From: Actinomycetota bacterium
Lineage (GTDB): Bacteria; Actinomycetota; Acidimicrobiia; Acidimicrobiales; AC-35
Assembly: GCA_005884125.1 (NCBI GenBank)
Contig: VAXP01000115.1
Span: 1 to 43,062 of the forward strand
Reading direction: 5' to 3'
DNA: 43,062 nucleotides
Position 1 is the stretch's first letter. Every line of letters starts with the position of its first letter. The notes under the pieces are model-generated. The model searched no databases, had not been told where the DNA came from, and was given only the letters and a program-made list of their open reading frames with translations. Position numbers and translations under genes: made by a program. This document shows positions 9,360-18,426 of this stretch, piece after piece.

Positions 9360-11093
9360 TCACAAGCTATGTGGTCTCCAACCGCGACCCTTGCCGTCAT
9401 CCCTCACCACCGCTCCGGCGCGGGCTCGCCGGGACAACTCGGCCTCCCGGAACCAGGGCCGGAGGCGCAGGTGGACAGGAGGCAGGTGGCCGTAGACGAG
9501 CACGGCCTCGCCCGGCGGGATACGGCGGAGGGCGTCGGCCGGTGCCAACCGCCGGAGGGACGGCGACTCCGTCGTCGAGCGCGCCCCGGCCGCGTCGACG
9601 GTGGTTGAGGCGCTGAACAGCTCCTCTTCGCCGAGCAAGCGACTGACGTGCTCGAGCGTGGCGGGATCGGAGACACCGGAGAGGACGACCTTGGCCCTGT
9701 GGTTGTTGACGACGGTGGCGGCCCGGGATCCGTAGCGGGCCTCGAGTTGGGCCAGGTCCTGCCAGACGCTCACGAGCTGGATCCCGTGACCGGCGGCTGT
9801 GGCGGCAAGGCCGTCGAGGTCGGCGAGGGGCGCCACGTGGGCGGCCTCGTCGAGCACGACGAGCAGGGGCGGCTCCAGCGGGCCGGCCCCGGCCGAGGCC
9901 AACTCGAAGGCGGTGGTGACGACCTGGCGGACCACGGTCGCGAACAGGGGCTGCAGCCGTTCCTGCTCGTGGCTCGGGGCGCACAGGTAGAGGGTGTGAC
10001 GCCCACCGTCGAGGAGCTGGGCGGGATCGATCTCCGGACGCGCGGTCAGCGCGGCCACCCGGGGATCGGCGAAGGCGGCCAGGGCCATCTCGGCCGTGGT
10101 GTACACGGAGCTGCGCTGGCGGGGCTCCCGCCCCCAGCTCGCCTCGGCCGCCAGCGCCGCCTCCTCGATGCCCGCGGCCTCGAGGGCCAGGGCGGGCTCC
10201 CGCTCCTCCTGGGCATCCAGCCAGCGCACGACGTCGGCCATGGTGCGTCCGGACGTGGCCGCGGCCAGGAACAGCGGAGCCAGCAGCTTGGCCGCGGTCG
10301 CATACCAGAACTCGCCGTCGGTCAAGCCGTCGCGGCGGACCGCCCCGCCGCAGAGCCAGCTGGCCATGCGCTGAGCCCCCACCCACGTCCGGCATGACGC
10401 CAGCGGCGACCACCCGGAGCCGGGAAGGCCGGTGCTGGCCGTCGGGTCCAGGACCCACACCCGCCCGGTGGACTCGCGCCAGGCGATCGTGTCGCGCAGC
10501 AGATCGGTCTTCACGCTCGTCGCCAGCACGGGCCCCTCCCACTCGAGCAGGGCGGGCACGGCGAAGCCGGTGGTCTTCTGGGTCTGCGTCGGGCCCACCA
10601 CCAGCACCGACTGCCGGGGCTCGGCGGCCAGCAGGGCCCGCCCGCACCGGCCCAGGGTCAAGCGGGCCGCCACCGGGCGGTCGACGACCAGCGCGGCCAC
10701 GTCGGCCCGGCCGCCCCACCCGGCCGCCGCCGGCGGCTCCGGGGTCCACCGCCGCCACGACCGGGCACCGCCCCCCCGTCGCCGGGTCAGGGCCAGGGCC
10801 TCGGACGCCCTGTGCAGCACGGTCCTGGCTCCGAGCACCAGGGCGGCTGCGGCCAGGGCCATGGTGGCCGCCGTGGCGTAGAGGGCCACGGCGCCGGGGA
10901 CGAGCGGGCGCGCCCCAGCCGGCCAAGCGGAACCGGGCCGGGACGGACGGCCGAGCACGGCCAGGGCCAGGCCCGGGGCCCGGCCGGGGTCGAGCCCCGG
11001 CCACCTGCCCCGCACCAGGCGGCCGGCCGCCTCGCCCGCGGCCCACAGCCACAGCCCCAGGCCGACCCAACCGGCGGCGGCCAGGGCGGCCAT
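9360..11093 (-). CDS. VirD4/TraG-like type IV coupling ATPase (TraM-recognition domain)
   Basis: SVLVVGPTQTQKTTGFAVPALLEWEGPVLATSVKTDLLRDT and LLVVLDEAAHVAPLADLDGLAATAAGHGIQLVSVWQDLAQLEARYG; start MAALAAAGWVGLGL at 11093. Confidence 0.85.
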   Translation of the reverse strand: MAALAAAGWVGLGLWLWAAGEAAGRLVRGRWPGLDPGRAPGLALAVLGRPSRPGSAWPAGARPLVPGAVALYATAATMALAAAALVLGARTVLHRASEALALTRRRGGGARSWRRWTPEPPAAAGWGGRADVAALVVDRPVAARLTLGRCGRALLAAEPRQSVLVVGPTQTQKTTGFAVPALLEWEGPVLATSVKTDLLRDTIAWRESTGRVWVLDPTASTGLPGSGWSPLASCRTWVGAQRMASWLCGGAVRRDGLTDGEFWYATAAKLLAPLFLAAATSGRTMADVVRWLDAQEEREPALALEAAGIEEAALAAEASWGREPRQRSSVYTTAEMALAAFADPRVAALTARPEIDPAQLLDGGRHTLYLCAPSHEQERLQPLFATVVRQVVTTAFELASAGAGPLEPPLLVVLDEAAHVAPLADLDGLAATAAGHGIQLVSVWQDLAQLEARYGSRAATVVNNHRAKVVLSGVSDPATLEHVSRLLGEEELFSASTTVDAAGARSTTESPSLRRLAPADALRRIPPGEAVLVYGHLPPVHLRLRPWFREAELSRRARAGAVVRDDGKGRGWRPHSL

Positions 11094-11176
11094 GCGCTCC
11101 GCCGAGCAGTCAGCCGCGGGGCGACCTCGCCCCCTCAGCGAAGCCCTGCGACCTTGACCCCGCCGACGCGAGGTCG

Positions 11177-12424
11177 TCACTCCTGCACCATCCGGGAGTC
11201 GGTGTCGACGAGGGTCCTCTCCCCGGGAGCCAGCCGGTGCTCGACGAGGAACGAGCGCTGTCCGACCTTCCAGAGGGCGATCGCCCTCCCCAGGCGAGGG
11301 AGGAGCGACACCTCGGTCGAGCTCAGCCCCAGGGCGTCGGCCGTGCCCGCCAGCTCGCCCGGCGGCTGGGCGTAGACGACGCGCGTCTCCGAGTCGGCCA
11401 GCAGGCCTTGAGCGAGGGCCAGGGTCTCGGACCCCTCGGCGCCCGCGCTGCGCAGATCGGAGACGCGGTGGAGCACGGCGACGTGGGCCACGCCCAGGGC
11501 CCGGGCCAGCTTCCACGACGACCGGAGCCAGCGGGCGATGCCGAGGTGCGTGAGGATGGCCCACGCCTCGTCCACCACCACGATGCGAGGACCGCTTCGC
11601 TCCCCGACCAGGGCCGCCTGCAGCCACGCCGCCGCGCAGGTCATGAGGATGCCCAGCGCCCCGGAGTCGTAGACGGCCGACAGGTCGAGCACCACGATCC
11701 GGGCTCCCATGTCGATGCGCGGCGTTGTGGGGCCGTCGAACATGCCCCGCAGGTCGCCGTGGACCAGCCGGCGCAGCTCGAGGGCGACCTCGCGGCCGTC
11801 GGCCGCCAGCTCCTCCTTCGTCGTCCGCACGCTGCGCGCCGCCTCCGGCGCCGGGTCGAGCATGGCGGTCACGGCGCGGGGCACGGTCGGGACGCCGCCG
11901 GCGACGGCCACGTCCTCCACGGCCAGCTCCAGGGCGGTGCGCTCGGCCGGCCGCAGACTCCGGCCAAGGGAGGCCTCCGACAGGGAAGCGAGAAGCTGGG
12001 CCCCGCGCCGGGACCCCTCCCCCTCCACCTGCCGGCCCGAAGCGGCAACGAGGTCGAGGGGATTGAGGCGGACGCCGCCTCCCGGGCTCAGCTTCACCGG
12101 CGCCACCCCGTGCAGGCGGCCTAGGACGCCGTACTCCCCCTTGGGATCGACGATCCACGCCCCGCGGCCGAAGGCGGCCTGGCGCCAGAGATAGCTCTTG
12201 ACCAGAGCGCTCTTGCCCCGGCCGATCTGGCCCATGACGACCATGTTCGGGTTGGTGAGGGCGCCGCTGGCGTAGAGGGCGAAGGGGTCGTAGCTGAAGG
12301 CCCCGCCCAGCAGGTCCCGTCCCACGTACACACCCGGCGTCCCCAGCCCGCCCTCGGCGACAAAGGGGTAGGCGGCGCCCAGGTGGGCGGTGGTCAGGCG
12401 GTGGGCCGGCGGCGGCCTGCTCAC
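11177..12424 (-). CDS. VirB4-like T4SS ATPase
   Basis: VVMGQIGRGKSALVKSYLWRQ (Walker A), WIVDPKGEYGVLG, RIVVVDEAWAIL (Walker B); GTG start overlapping the TGA of the upstream gene (GTGA, 12421-12424). Confidence 0.85.
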   Translation of the reverse strand: MSRPPPAHRLTTAHLGAAYPFVAEGGLGTPGVYVGRDLLGGAFSYDPFALYASGALTNPNMVVMGQIGRGKSALVKSYLWRQAAFGRGAWIVDPKGEYGVLGRLHGVAPVKLSPGGGVRLNPLDLVAASGRQVEGEGSRRGAQLLASLSEASLGRSLRPAERTALELAVEDVAVAGGVPTVPRAVTAMLDPAPEAARSVRTTKEELAADGREVALELRRLVHGDLRGMFDGPTTPRIDMGARIVVLDLSAVYDSGALGILMTCAAAWLQAALVGERSGPRIVVVDEAWAILTHLGIARWLRSSWKLARALGVAHVAVLHRVSDLRSAGAEGSETLALAQGLLADSETRVVYAQPPGELAGTADALGLSSTEVSLLPRLGRAIALWKVGQRSFLVEHRLAPGERTLVDTDSRMVQE

Positions 12425-13899
12425 GCCAGGCCCCGGGCCAGGGGCAGCGTCCAGGAGAAGGCCTCCGCCTGCTGGCCGTACAGCCGGCGCAGGTCGAGGT
12501 GGGCCCGGGCGGCCGCCACCTCCAGCTCGCTGCAGGCGGCGGCCAACTCCTCCGATGATCGGGCCGAGGCGGTGGCGTAGCCGGAGTACCGGTACAGGGC
12601 GTGACCGTCGGCCAGCTCGGTCTCGCGGATGAGCACCTCCTCCTGTTCCCTCCGCCGCCGCGCGCTGGTGATGAAGCCGCCACGACGGCGGAGCTCGTCG
12701 TCGGCCATGTGCGCGGTGCGGGCCGCTTCCGCTTCTCGGGCTGCCCGCCTGGCCGGGACGGGCTCGAGCACCAGGGACACGGTGCGCCGGTGCTGCGCGC
12801 CCAGGAGCAGGGGCGTGAGGAACTCGGGCCCCACGTCGACGCGAGGCCACTCCGCGATCCAGTAGCTGGCGTGGTACCCGCCGTCGCAGCGGTACATGGA
12901 CCACCCGCCGTCGCCGGCCATGGGCACGCCGCCCAAGGCGCCGACCTGGCCCCTGCCTCTCGTCCCGGCCCTCGCCAGCGCGGGGTCGGCCATCTCCCGC
13001 AGGAGGCGCCGAAGGGCTCCGGCACCCAGCGGCCCTTCGCTCTCGATGTCGGTCGGCGCCAGCGCCGCCTCCAGCGCCCGCAGCTCGCGGGCAACGACCT
13101 CGGGTGCCCCGCCCGCTTCCCCCCTGGAGCGGACTCGCCGCCGGTGGACGGCGAGGGCCAGGAAAGCTTCGTGCCGCCGCGCGGCCGGCCCCGCGCCCTC
13201 GACGAGCTCGCGGTACGACGCCGTAGCGTCCGCCGGCGCGCCGGGCGACCCCGCCGCCTCCAGATGGCGCAGAAGGTCGTCGGCGTCACCGGGTACGACG
13301 CGCAGGACCCACTGGGCCCGATGCACGAGGGTGCCCTCGCGGGCCAGGCCGGAGAGCACCGCGGCCCACGCGTCCAGCCTTCTCCTCTGCTCCTCCCCTC
13401 CCACCAGGGCGAAGCCCGAGGCCCGCACGGCGAGGACGCCCACGAAGGTGCCGCACTGGCGGTCCTGCACGATGGCCATGCGCCTGCCGCCCAGGCCAAC
13501 GGGCGGGACCAACACCTCGCAGCCCGCCAGGGGTCCCCGGCCGGCGGAGGCGTCGGTCGTGCCACCCCCGGGCCCAGGCGGGGGCGAGCCAACCAGGCAG
13601 GCCCGGTCCACGTGCCGGTGTCGCCCGGCGAGACGCGCTCGGGCCCAAGACCATCCGACCGGGGCCCATTCCTCGGTCGTGCGTCCCTTCACCGGCAACC
13701 AGGCGACGGCCGCACCCCCCGCAGCCAGGGAGGCGGCCAGCACGGCGCCGAGGAGGGGACTCCGCGCAGCACGCAGGGCCGCGACGCCAGCCACCAGGCC
13801 CGTGGTCGCGGCCACGAGCTGGCCGGCCCTCACACCGGCGATGACGCCCCTCCGTTCCAGAGGGGCGAACCGGTAGCGGCGGCCCTCGGCGGTCGTCAC
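12421..13899 (-). CDS. SCO6880-like type IV secretion-associated protein
   Basis: VTTAEGRRYRFAPLERRGVIAGVRAGQLVAATTGLVAGVAALR (two N-terminal TM segments), GWSMYRCDGGYHASYWIAEWPRVDV, upstream of the VirB4-like ATPase. Confidence 0.7.
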   Translation of the reverse strand: MTTAEGRRYRFAPLERRGVIAGVRAGQLVAATTGLVAGVAALRAARSPLLGAVLAASLAAGGAAVAWLPVKGRTTEEWAPVGWSWARARLAGRHRHVDRACLVGSPPPGPGGGTTDASAGRGPLAGCEVLVPPVGLGGRRMAIVQDRQCGTFVGVLAVRASGFALVGGEEQRRRLDAWAAVLSGLAREGTLVHRAQWVLRVVPGDADDLLRHLEAAGSPGAPADATASYRELVEGAGPAARRHEAFLALAVHRRRVRSRGEAGGAPEVVARELRALEAALAPTDIESEGPLGAGALRRLLREMADPALARAGTRGRGQVGALGGVPMAGDGGWSMYRCDGGYHASYWIAEWPRVDVGPEFLTPLLLGAQHRRTVSLVLEPVPARRAAREAEAARTAHMADDELRRRGGFITSARRRREQEEVLIRETELADGHALYRYSGYATASARSSEELAAACSELEVAAARAHLDLRRLYGQQAEAFSWTLPLARGLA

Positions 13900-13909
13900 C
13901 GCGCCGCCG

Positions 13910-15415
13910 TCAACTGCGGCCGTCGTCCGGGGACGGGTCCTCGCCCGGGACGGGCCCGACGTCGAGCCCTCCCAACTGCTCCAGCGCGACCCGGAACGAC
14001 GGGCGCCCCGGGAAGTGGATGTCGGGTTCGGCGGCACCGGACGAGTCGCCCGGCGCCGGTGGCCCGGCCGGCTCGGAGGGCGGTGGAGGGTGCTCGGGGC
14101 CCGCCGGCGTGGGTGCTTCGGAGGCATGGCCGGTGGAGGCGGGCACGATCGCAGGCGGGACGCCGACGGCGGGCTCGACCCCCGCCGCGGCCGGCGCCGG
14201 CTCGGGGCCCTCTCGCACCGCAGCCGCCCGGGCATGGCCCAGGGCCGACGACGCCGTCCGCCCCGTCATCCCCACCGCCCGGCGGGACACGCCCTCCATG
14301 TGGGCCAGGGCGCCGGCCTCGGCCAGCGGGACGAGGCGCAGCAGGACGTAGGGAGCGAAGGCGGCGAGGAGAAGGAGGGACGCCCCGGGCACGAGCCCAC
14401 CCCCGACCGACTGACCCAGCGCACCCGACTGGAAGGCATAGAAGCCCAGGGCCAGGACGGCGACCACGACGAACTTGGAGAGCACCAGCGCGGCCAGCGT
14501 CTCGGCCAGACGCCGCGACCAGTGCGCGGTGACCGGCCATATGAACGCGGCCAGGGCCAGGGGCAGGAAGAGGACGGCCACGTAGATGGCCGCGGCGCGC
14601 AGCACGAGCTCGACCCACAACAGGAGGCCGGCGAGAACAACCACGCCGCCCATCACCAGCCCGACGAACAGGGGGGCGCCCGGGCCATCGGCCAGTGATC
14701 CCCGGGCGACGATCTCGGCGACGGCCGTGAGCGCCTTGTGGGCGTCGGTGGACGCGCCCCCGGCGGCGACGGTGCTGAGCGCGTCGGTCAGCTCCACGCC
14801 CACGGCGACGACCTTGACGGCGACGAAGGCGAGCAGCAGCGCCAGCGGCAGGTGCACGAAGGTTGCTCGCACCACGGCACCGACGTCCTGGCGCACGATG
14901 GCGTGCACGAGCGCGACCAGAAGGATGGGGGTCACCGCCACCGCGGCCAGCCTCGCCATCACGTCGTATCTGGCGTCGAACCACCGCGATCGCAGCTGGG
15001 GACGGGTGGGACCGGACCGGTCGTCGAGCAGGTCACCCAGGCCGTGGAGCAGCCAGGACGCGGAGTCCGCCACCCAACCCGTCACCACCCGCAGGGCGAT
15101 GCCGGTGCCCGCCTCCATCAGGGGCCTGAAGGCCGCGCCCACCGCCCCGGCCACGGGACTGGCCAGGGTGGCGGACCCGTTGCCGCCCAGGCACGAGGCG
15201 AGCTGACCGGCGGGAAGCAGGGGGCAACCGGGAGGAGAGGCGGGCCCGGCCGCGACCGCCGTCGTGGTCGTCGCCGCGGGAGCCGCGTCCGCTCCGGCCC
15301 GGGAACATAGGACGAGGACGGCGACGCTCGCGGCGGCAGCGGCCCCCAGGCCGAGCACGGCGCCACCCACGAGGCGCCGCCGGCCCGCGCCGTCAGGGTC
15401 GCGGCGCCGCAGCAT
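13910..15415 (-). CDS. TrbL/VirB6-like polytopic membrane protein of the T4SS cluster
   Basis: Multiple TM segments (LAAVAVTPILLVALVHAIVRQDVGAVVRATFVHLPLALLLAFVAVKVVAV ...) and a long Pro-rich C-terminal tail; position in cluster. Confidence 0.7.
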   Translation of the reverse strand: MLRRRDPDGAGRRRLVGGAVLGLGAAAAASVAVLVLCSRAGADAAPAATTTTAVAAGPASPPGCPLLPAGQLASCLGGNGSATLASPVAGAVGAAFRPLMEAGTGIALRVVTGWVADSASWLLHGLGDLLDDRSGPTRPQLRSRWFDARYDVMARLAAVAVTPILLVALVHAIVRQDVGAVVRATFVHLPLALLLAFVAVKVVAVGVELTDALSTVAAGGASTDAHKALTAVAEIVARGSLADGPGAPLFVGLVMGGVVVLAGLLLWVELVLRAAAIYVAVLFLPLALAAFIWPVTAHWSRRLAETLAALVLSKFVVVAVLALGFYAFQSGALGQSVGGGLVPGASLLLLAAFAPYVLLRLVPLAEAGALAHMEGVSRRAVGMTGRTASSALGHARAAAVREGPEPAPAAAGVEPAVGVPPAIVPASTGHASEAPTPAGPEHPPPPSEPAGPPAPGDSSGAAEPDIHFPGRPSFRVALEQLGGLDVGPVPGEDPSPDDGRS

Positions 15416-16052
15416 CTCGCCGAGGGCCGGTGGCGGCCCATGCGTACAGATCGGCCGGCGGGGCCGGGGGAGTCAACGCCTCGGTCGGCCCGGGTCCGTC
15501 GGTCGTGAAGACCGACGCCAGCCACCACCGCCCCTGGGCCCATCGCAGCTCCATGGCCGTCGTTCCCCAGGCCTCGGCCACCGGGCCGCTTCGGGCGGAT
15601 CCCACCACCGAGGCCATCCACACCTCGACCTTCGCGGTGGCACCGTCGTAGGCGACCACCCGGGAGCCGAACACGGCCGAGCGCATCAGCACCGGTATCC
15701 CGGCGGCCAGGTCCGCGCCCCACCCCGTCTTGCCCTCGAGCTGGGCCATGGCCGCGTCGTAGCCGGCTTCCATGGCAGGCCTGGCTTCGGGGGCGATCAC
15801 GGGATAGAGGACGGCCCGCCGCCGCCCCGGGTCGAGCATGGCCTCGCTCCCCATGACCTCGGCGATGTCATCGGCCGCCGTGGTGGCCCCCTCGGGCGTG
15901 GGCCCCGGGCCGCCAGGTGTCACCGACGGCGACGCGGGAAGGGAGATCCCCCGGACCCCCCTTCCCGGCTGGGTGTGGGCCCGCGCCATCCACCACAGCC
16001 CGGTGACGAGAGGCGGGAGCGCGCCCACCGCCAACCACGCCCGCCCCTTCAC
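15393..16052 (-). CDS. T4SS-cluster conserved hypothetical protein (single N-terminal TM, soluble domain)
   Basis: VKGRAWLAVGALPPLVTGLWWMARAHTQ...AEAWGTTAMELRWAQGRWWLASVFTTDGPGP; GTGA overlap with the upstream gene. Confidence 0.65.
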   Translation of the reverse strand: MKGRAWLAVGALPPLVTGLWWMARAHTQPGRGVRGISLPASPSVTPGGPGPTPEGATTAADDIAEVMGSEAMLDPGRRRAVLYPVIAPEARPAMEAGYDAAMAQLEGKTGWGADLAAGIPVLMRSAVFGSRVVAYDGATAKVEVWMASVVGSARSGPVAEAWGTTAMELRWAQGRWWLASVFTTDGPGPTEALTPPAPPADLYAWAATGPRRDAAAPRP

Positions 16053-16339
16053 TGCTTGATCTTCTGGCCGACGCCGAAGAAGAAGTCGACGATCGTGGGA
16101 GCGGCCCCGATGACCAGCGCGGCAAGCCCCGACACGAGAACCGCTCTCCTTCCGGAGAAGGACTGGTGGTAGTTCTGCGAGTGCGAGCCCAGGGCCCAGG
16201 CCGCCGCGCCGATGACGACACCGAGGACGGCGAGCATCAGGGCGACGCCGCCGATCTGATCGGCCAGGTGCTTGACCGCGTCCCATCCCGGCAGCCCCTC
16301 GACAGTGGGTTCGATGCGCGTCCCCGTGATCATCAGCAT
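16049..16339 (-). CDS. DUF6112-like small membrane protein (T4SS cluster)
   Basis: MLMITGTRIEPTVEGLPGWDAVKHLADQIGGVALMLAVLGVVIGAAAWALGSHSQNYHQSFSGRRAVLVSGLAALVIGAAPTIVDFFF; purine-rich SD (gaggaggagaag) upstream. Confidence 0.65.
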   Translation of the reverse strand: MLMITGTRIEPTVEGLPGWDAVKHLADQIGGVALMLAVLGVVIGAAAWALGSHSQNYHQSFSGRRAVLVSGLAALVIGAAPTIVDFFFGVGQKIKQ

Positions 16340-16426
16340 CAGGACTTCTCCTCCTCGCTCCGTGTCTCGCTCGGTCGGTGCGGGGGCCAGCATGACGGCG
16401 CCAGGGTGTACCTTTCAAGTAGTTTC

Positions 16427-17101
16427 ATGTATTTTCCGTTTGTGGCACGACCGCAGCGCCGGCGCCCCGGTCTGGTGCTCGCCGGAGCCGGCGGCGCGGC
16501 CCTGCTGGCCACGATCGCCGTGCCCGTGGCCGCCGCCCTCCTCCCGGCCGCGGTGCTCTCGAAGGCGCTCGGGGGGTCCCCGTTAGAGACGGCAGCGGCA
16601 CCGGTCGGCGCCGCTGCCGGTCGAGGCCGACCCTCCCCTGCGCCAGGGCCCCAGGGCGGGGTCCGCTGGCCCGCCGACCCCGCCGCGAGCGCGGCCCTGC
16701 TGACCGACACCCGTGTCCGTCTCAGCCCCTGGGCGCGCGCCGACCTGGCTGCGGGCACCGTGGACGGTCGGGTCCTCGCCGTGCTCGCCTATCTGGCCCG
16801 GGCCCACACCCTGGAGGTGAGCGTGCTCCGGACGGGCCACGCCGAGTTCGTGGCCGGGACGGCCCGGGTGTCCAATCACTTCTACGGCCGAGCCGCAGAC
16901 ATCGTGGCCGTGGACGGGGAGGCGGTGTCGGCCACGAGCTCCACCGCCCGGCTGGCTGTGCTCGAGCTCTTGGCCGGCCCCGCGCCCTTCAGGCCCGACG
17001 AGCTGGGCTCACCCTTCGCGTTCCATGCCCCCGGTGCCTTCAGCGACGCGGCCCACCGCGATCACCTGCACGTCGGCTTCGGGCCTCCGCCGTCCCCGTG
17101 A
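16427..17101 (+). CDS. M15-like (D-Ala-D-Ala carboxypeptidase-type) zinc peptidase domain protein, membrane anchored
   Basis: N-terminal TM; RTGHAEFVAGTARVSNHFYGRAADIVAVDG ... AHRDHLHVGF, resembling H..GRA.DI and DHLHVGF zinc motifs. Confidence 0.65.
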   Translation: MYFPFVARPQRRRPGLVLAGAGGAALLATIAVPVAAALLPAAVLSKALGGSPLETAAAPVGAAAGRGRPSPAPGPQGGVRWPADPAASAALLTDTRVRLSPWARADLAAGTVDGRVLAVLAYLARAHTLEVSVLRTGHAEFVAGTARVSNHFYGRAADIVAVDGEAVSATSSTARLAVLELLAGPAPFRPDELGSPFAFHAPGAFSDAAHRDHLHVGFGPPPSP

Positions 17102-18411
17102 GCGGCCGCGGGCGTCCCGGAGGCGCCTGGGAACGGACATCCGCGTCTGGCGCCTCCGACTGCGCGACGCTCGATGGCGCGATGAGCCCCTCCGTCACCG
17201 CGCTCGCCGTGGTGTCGGGCGTGGTGCTGCTTGCCTGCAGCATGGTCGTCCGCACCCTCCTGGCCCGGCGCGCCATCCGGCGCCGGCTCGAGTCCCTGGC
17301 CGTACGGTTGGGCGCGGGCCAGTCCCTGCCTGGGAGGGGCGGCCTCGAGGTGGCGCTGGCCCACCTCGAACGGGCCGCCGGACACGCCCAGGAGACGGTG
17401 ACGGGGGCGCTGACGTCGGGCGCCCTGCTGGCCCGGGCCCTGGACGCCGTCTCCCAGGGCGTGCTGGTGTGCGACGAGCAGGGACAGGTCGTCTACCGCA
17501 ACAGCCACCTGTGCCGCCTGATCGGGAAGCCTGGGTCCGGGCCGCTGGTGGCTGGGATCGTGGAGGAGATGACCGCGGCTACAGGCCACGATCAGGTCCT
17601 GTCGCGTCGCCTCGAGCTCCCAGGGCCCCCACAGGGGACTCTGCGGGTCGATGCCACCCCCGTCGACGACGGCCAGCGGACCGTCGGCGTCGTCGCCGTC
17701 GTGCGCGACATGTCCTCGGACCGCGAGGCTCTCGACACACGCCGGGACTTCCTGGCCGATGCCCGCGACGAGCTGTCGCTGCCGGCGTCGAACATCCGGA
17801 CGCTGGCCGAGGTCCTGGTGGACCAGGAGCCCGGCCCCGTCACCCGCCAGCTGGCGGGCCGCATCCACACCCAGGCCGCGGCCCTGGCCCAGGTGGTCGA
17901 GGACCTGATCCTCCTCCACCGGGCCGAGGTGGAGCCGCCCAGCGCCACCAGGCCCGTCCCCGTCGGCGTGGTCGTCGACCAGGCCCTGGCCCGGGTGCGG
18001 GCCGAGGCCGACCAGCGCGAGGTCTCGGTGGAGATCGCCTCGGGGCCCGAGGGGCCGCCCGAGATGTCGGTGGCCGGCGACCGGGGCCAGCTCGTAGCCG
18101 CGCTGAGCCACCTGGTGCGGGCCGCCGTCCAGGGCTCGCCCGACGGGAGCCGCGTCCACGTGCGCCAGGCCCTGACCGACCGGTTCGCCGAGATCAGGGT
18201 CGGGGACAACGGGTCCGGGCCCGCGGCACGGGCGGGCATGGAGCTCGACCTCCCCTCGGGAGCGGGAGGAGCCGGGGTCGGCCTGAACATCGCCAAGAAG
18301 GTGGCGGAGAGCCACGGGGGCACGGTCGACGTGTGTTCGCCGGAGGACGGCGGACTGGCGCTCGTGCTGAGACTGCCGGTCATCACACCGGTCACCGTCG
18401 TCGAAGCCTGA
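17098..18411 (+). CDS. PAS/HK-type sensor protein lacking catalytic residues (probable pseudokinase)
   Basis: N-terminal TM, PAS-like segment (ALDAVSQGVLVCDEQGQVVYRNSHLCRLIG), degenerate H-box RRDFLADARDELSLPASNIRTLAEVL, HATPase_c-like GDRGQLVAALSHLVRAAVQGS...VGDNGSGPA...GAGVGLNIAKKVAESHGG. Start GTG 17098 (GTGA overlap) or ATG 17182. Confidence 0.8.
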   Translation: MSGRGRPGGAWERTSASGASDCATLDGAMSPSVTALAVVSGVVLLACSMVVRTLLARRAIRRRLESLAVRLGAGQSLPGRGGLEVALAHLERAAGHAQETVTGALTSGALLARALDAVSQGVLVCDEQGQVVYRNSHLCRLIGKPGSGPLVAGIVEEMTAATGHDQVLSRRLELPGPPQGTLRVDATPVDDGQRTVGVVAVVRDMSSDREALDTRRDFLADARDELSLPASNIRTLAEVLVDQEPGPVTRQLAGRIHTQAAALAQVVEDLILLHRAEVEPPSATRPVPVGVVVDQALARVRAEADQREVSVEIASGPEGPPEMSVAGDRGQLVAALSHLVRAAVQGSPDGSRVHVRQALTDRFAEIRVGDNGSGPAARAGMELDLPSGAGGAGVGLNIAKKVAESHGGTVDVCSPEDGGLALVLRLPVITPVTVVEA

Positions 18412-18426
18412 CCGGCGTCGCACGCC

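Noticed and set aside
12421-12424. VirB4 split by a nonsense/frameshift mutation between SCO6880-like and ATPase parts
   Set aside because: A clean GTGA start/stop overlap and known separate SCO6880-type and ATPase genes in Actinobacteria indicate two genuine genes.
9360-13592. 1410-aa single ORF on the minus strand
   Set aside because: Only the last ~577 codons (9360-11093) read as protein; the N-terminal ~830 codons are a GC-rich frame shadow of the VirB4-like and SCO6880-like genes.
9284-16339. T4SS cluster as an ICE integrated into tRNA-Lys
   Set aside because: The T4SS genes lie on the 5' side of the tRNA, not the 3' side where tRNA-targeting integrases insert; no integrase, relaxase or flanking repeat seen.
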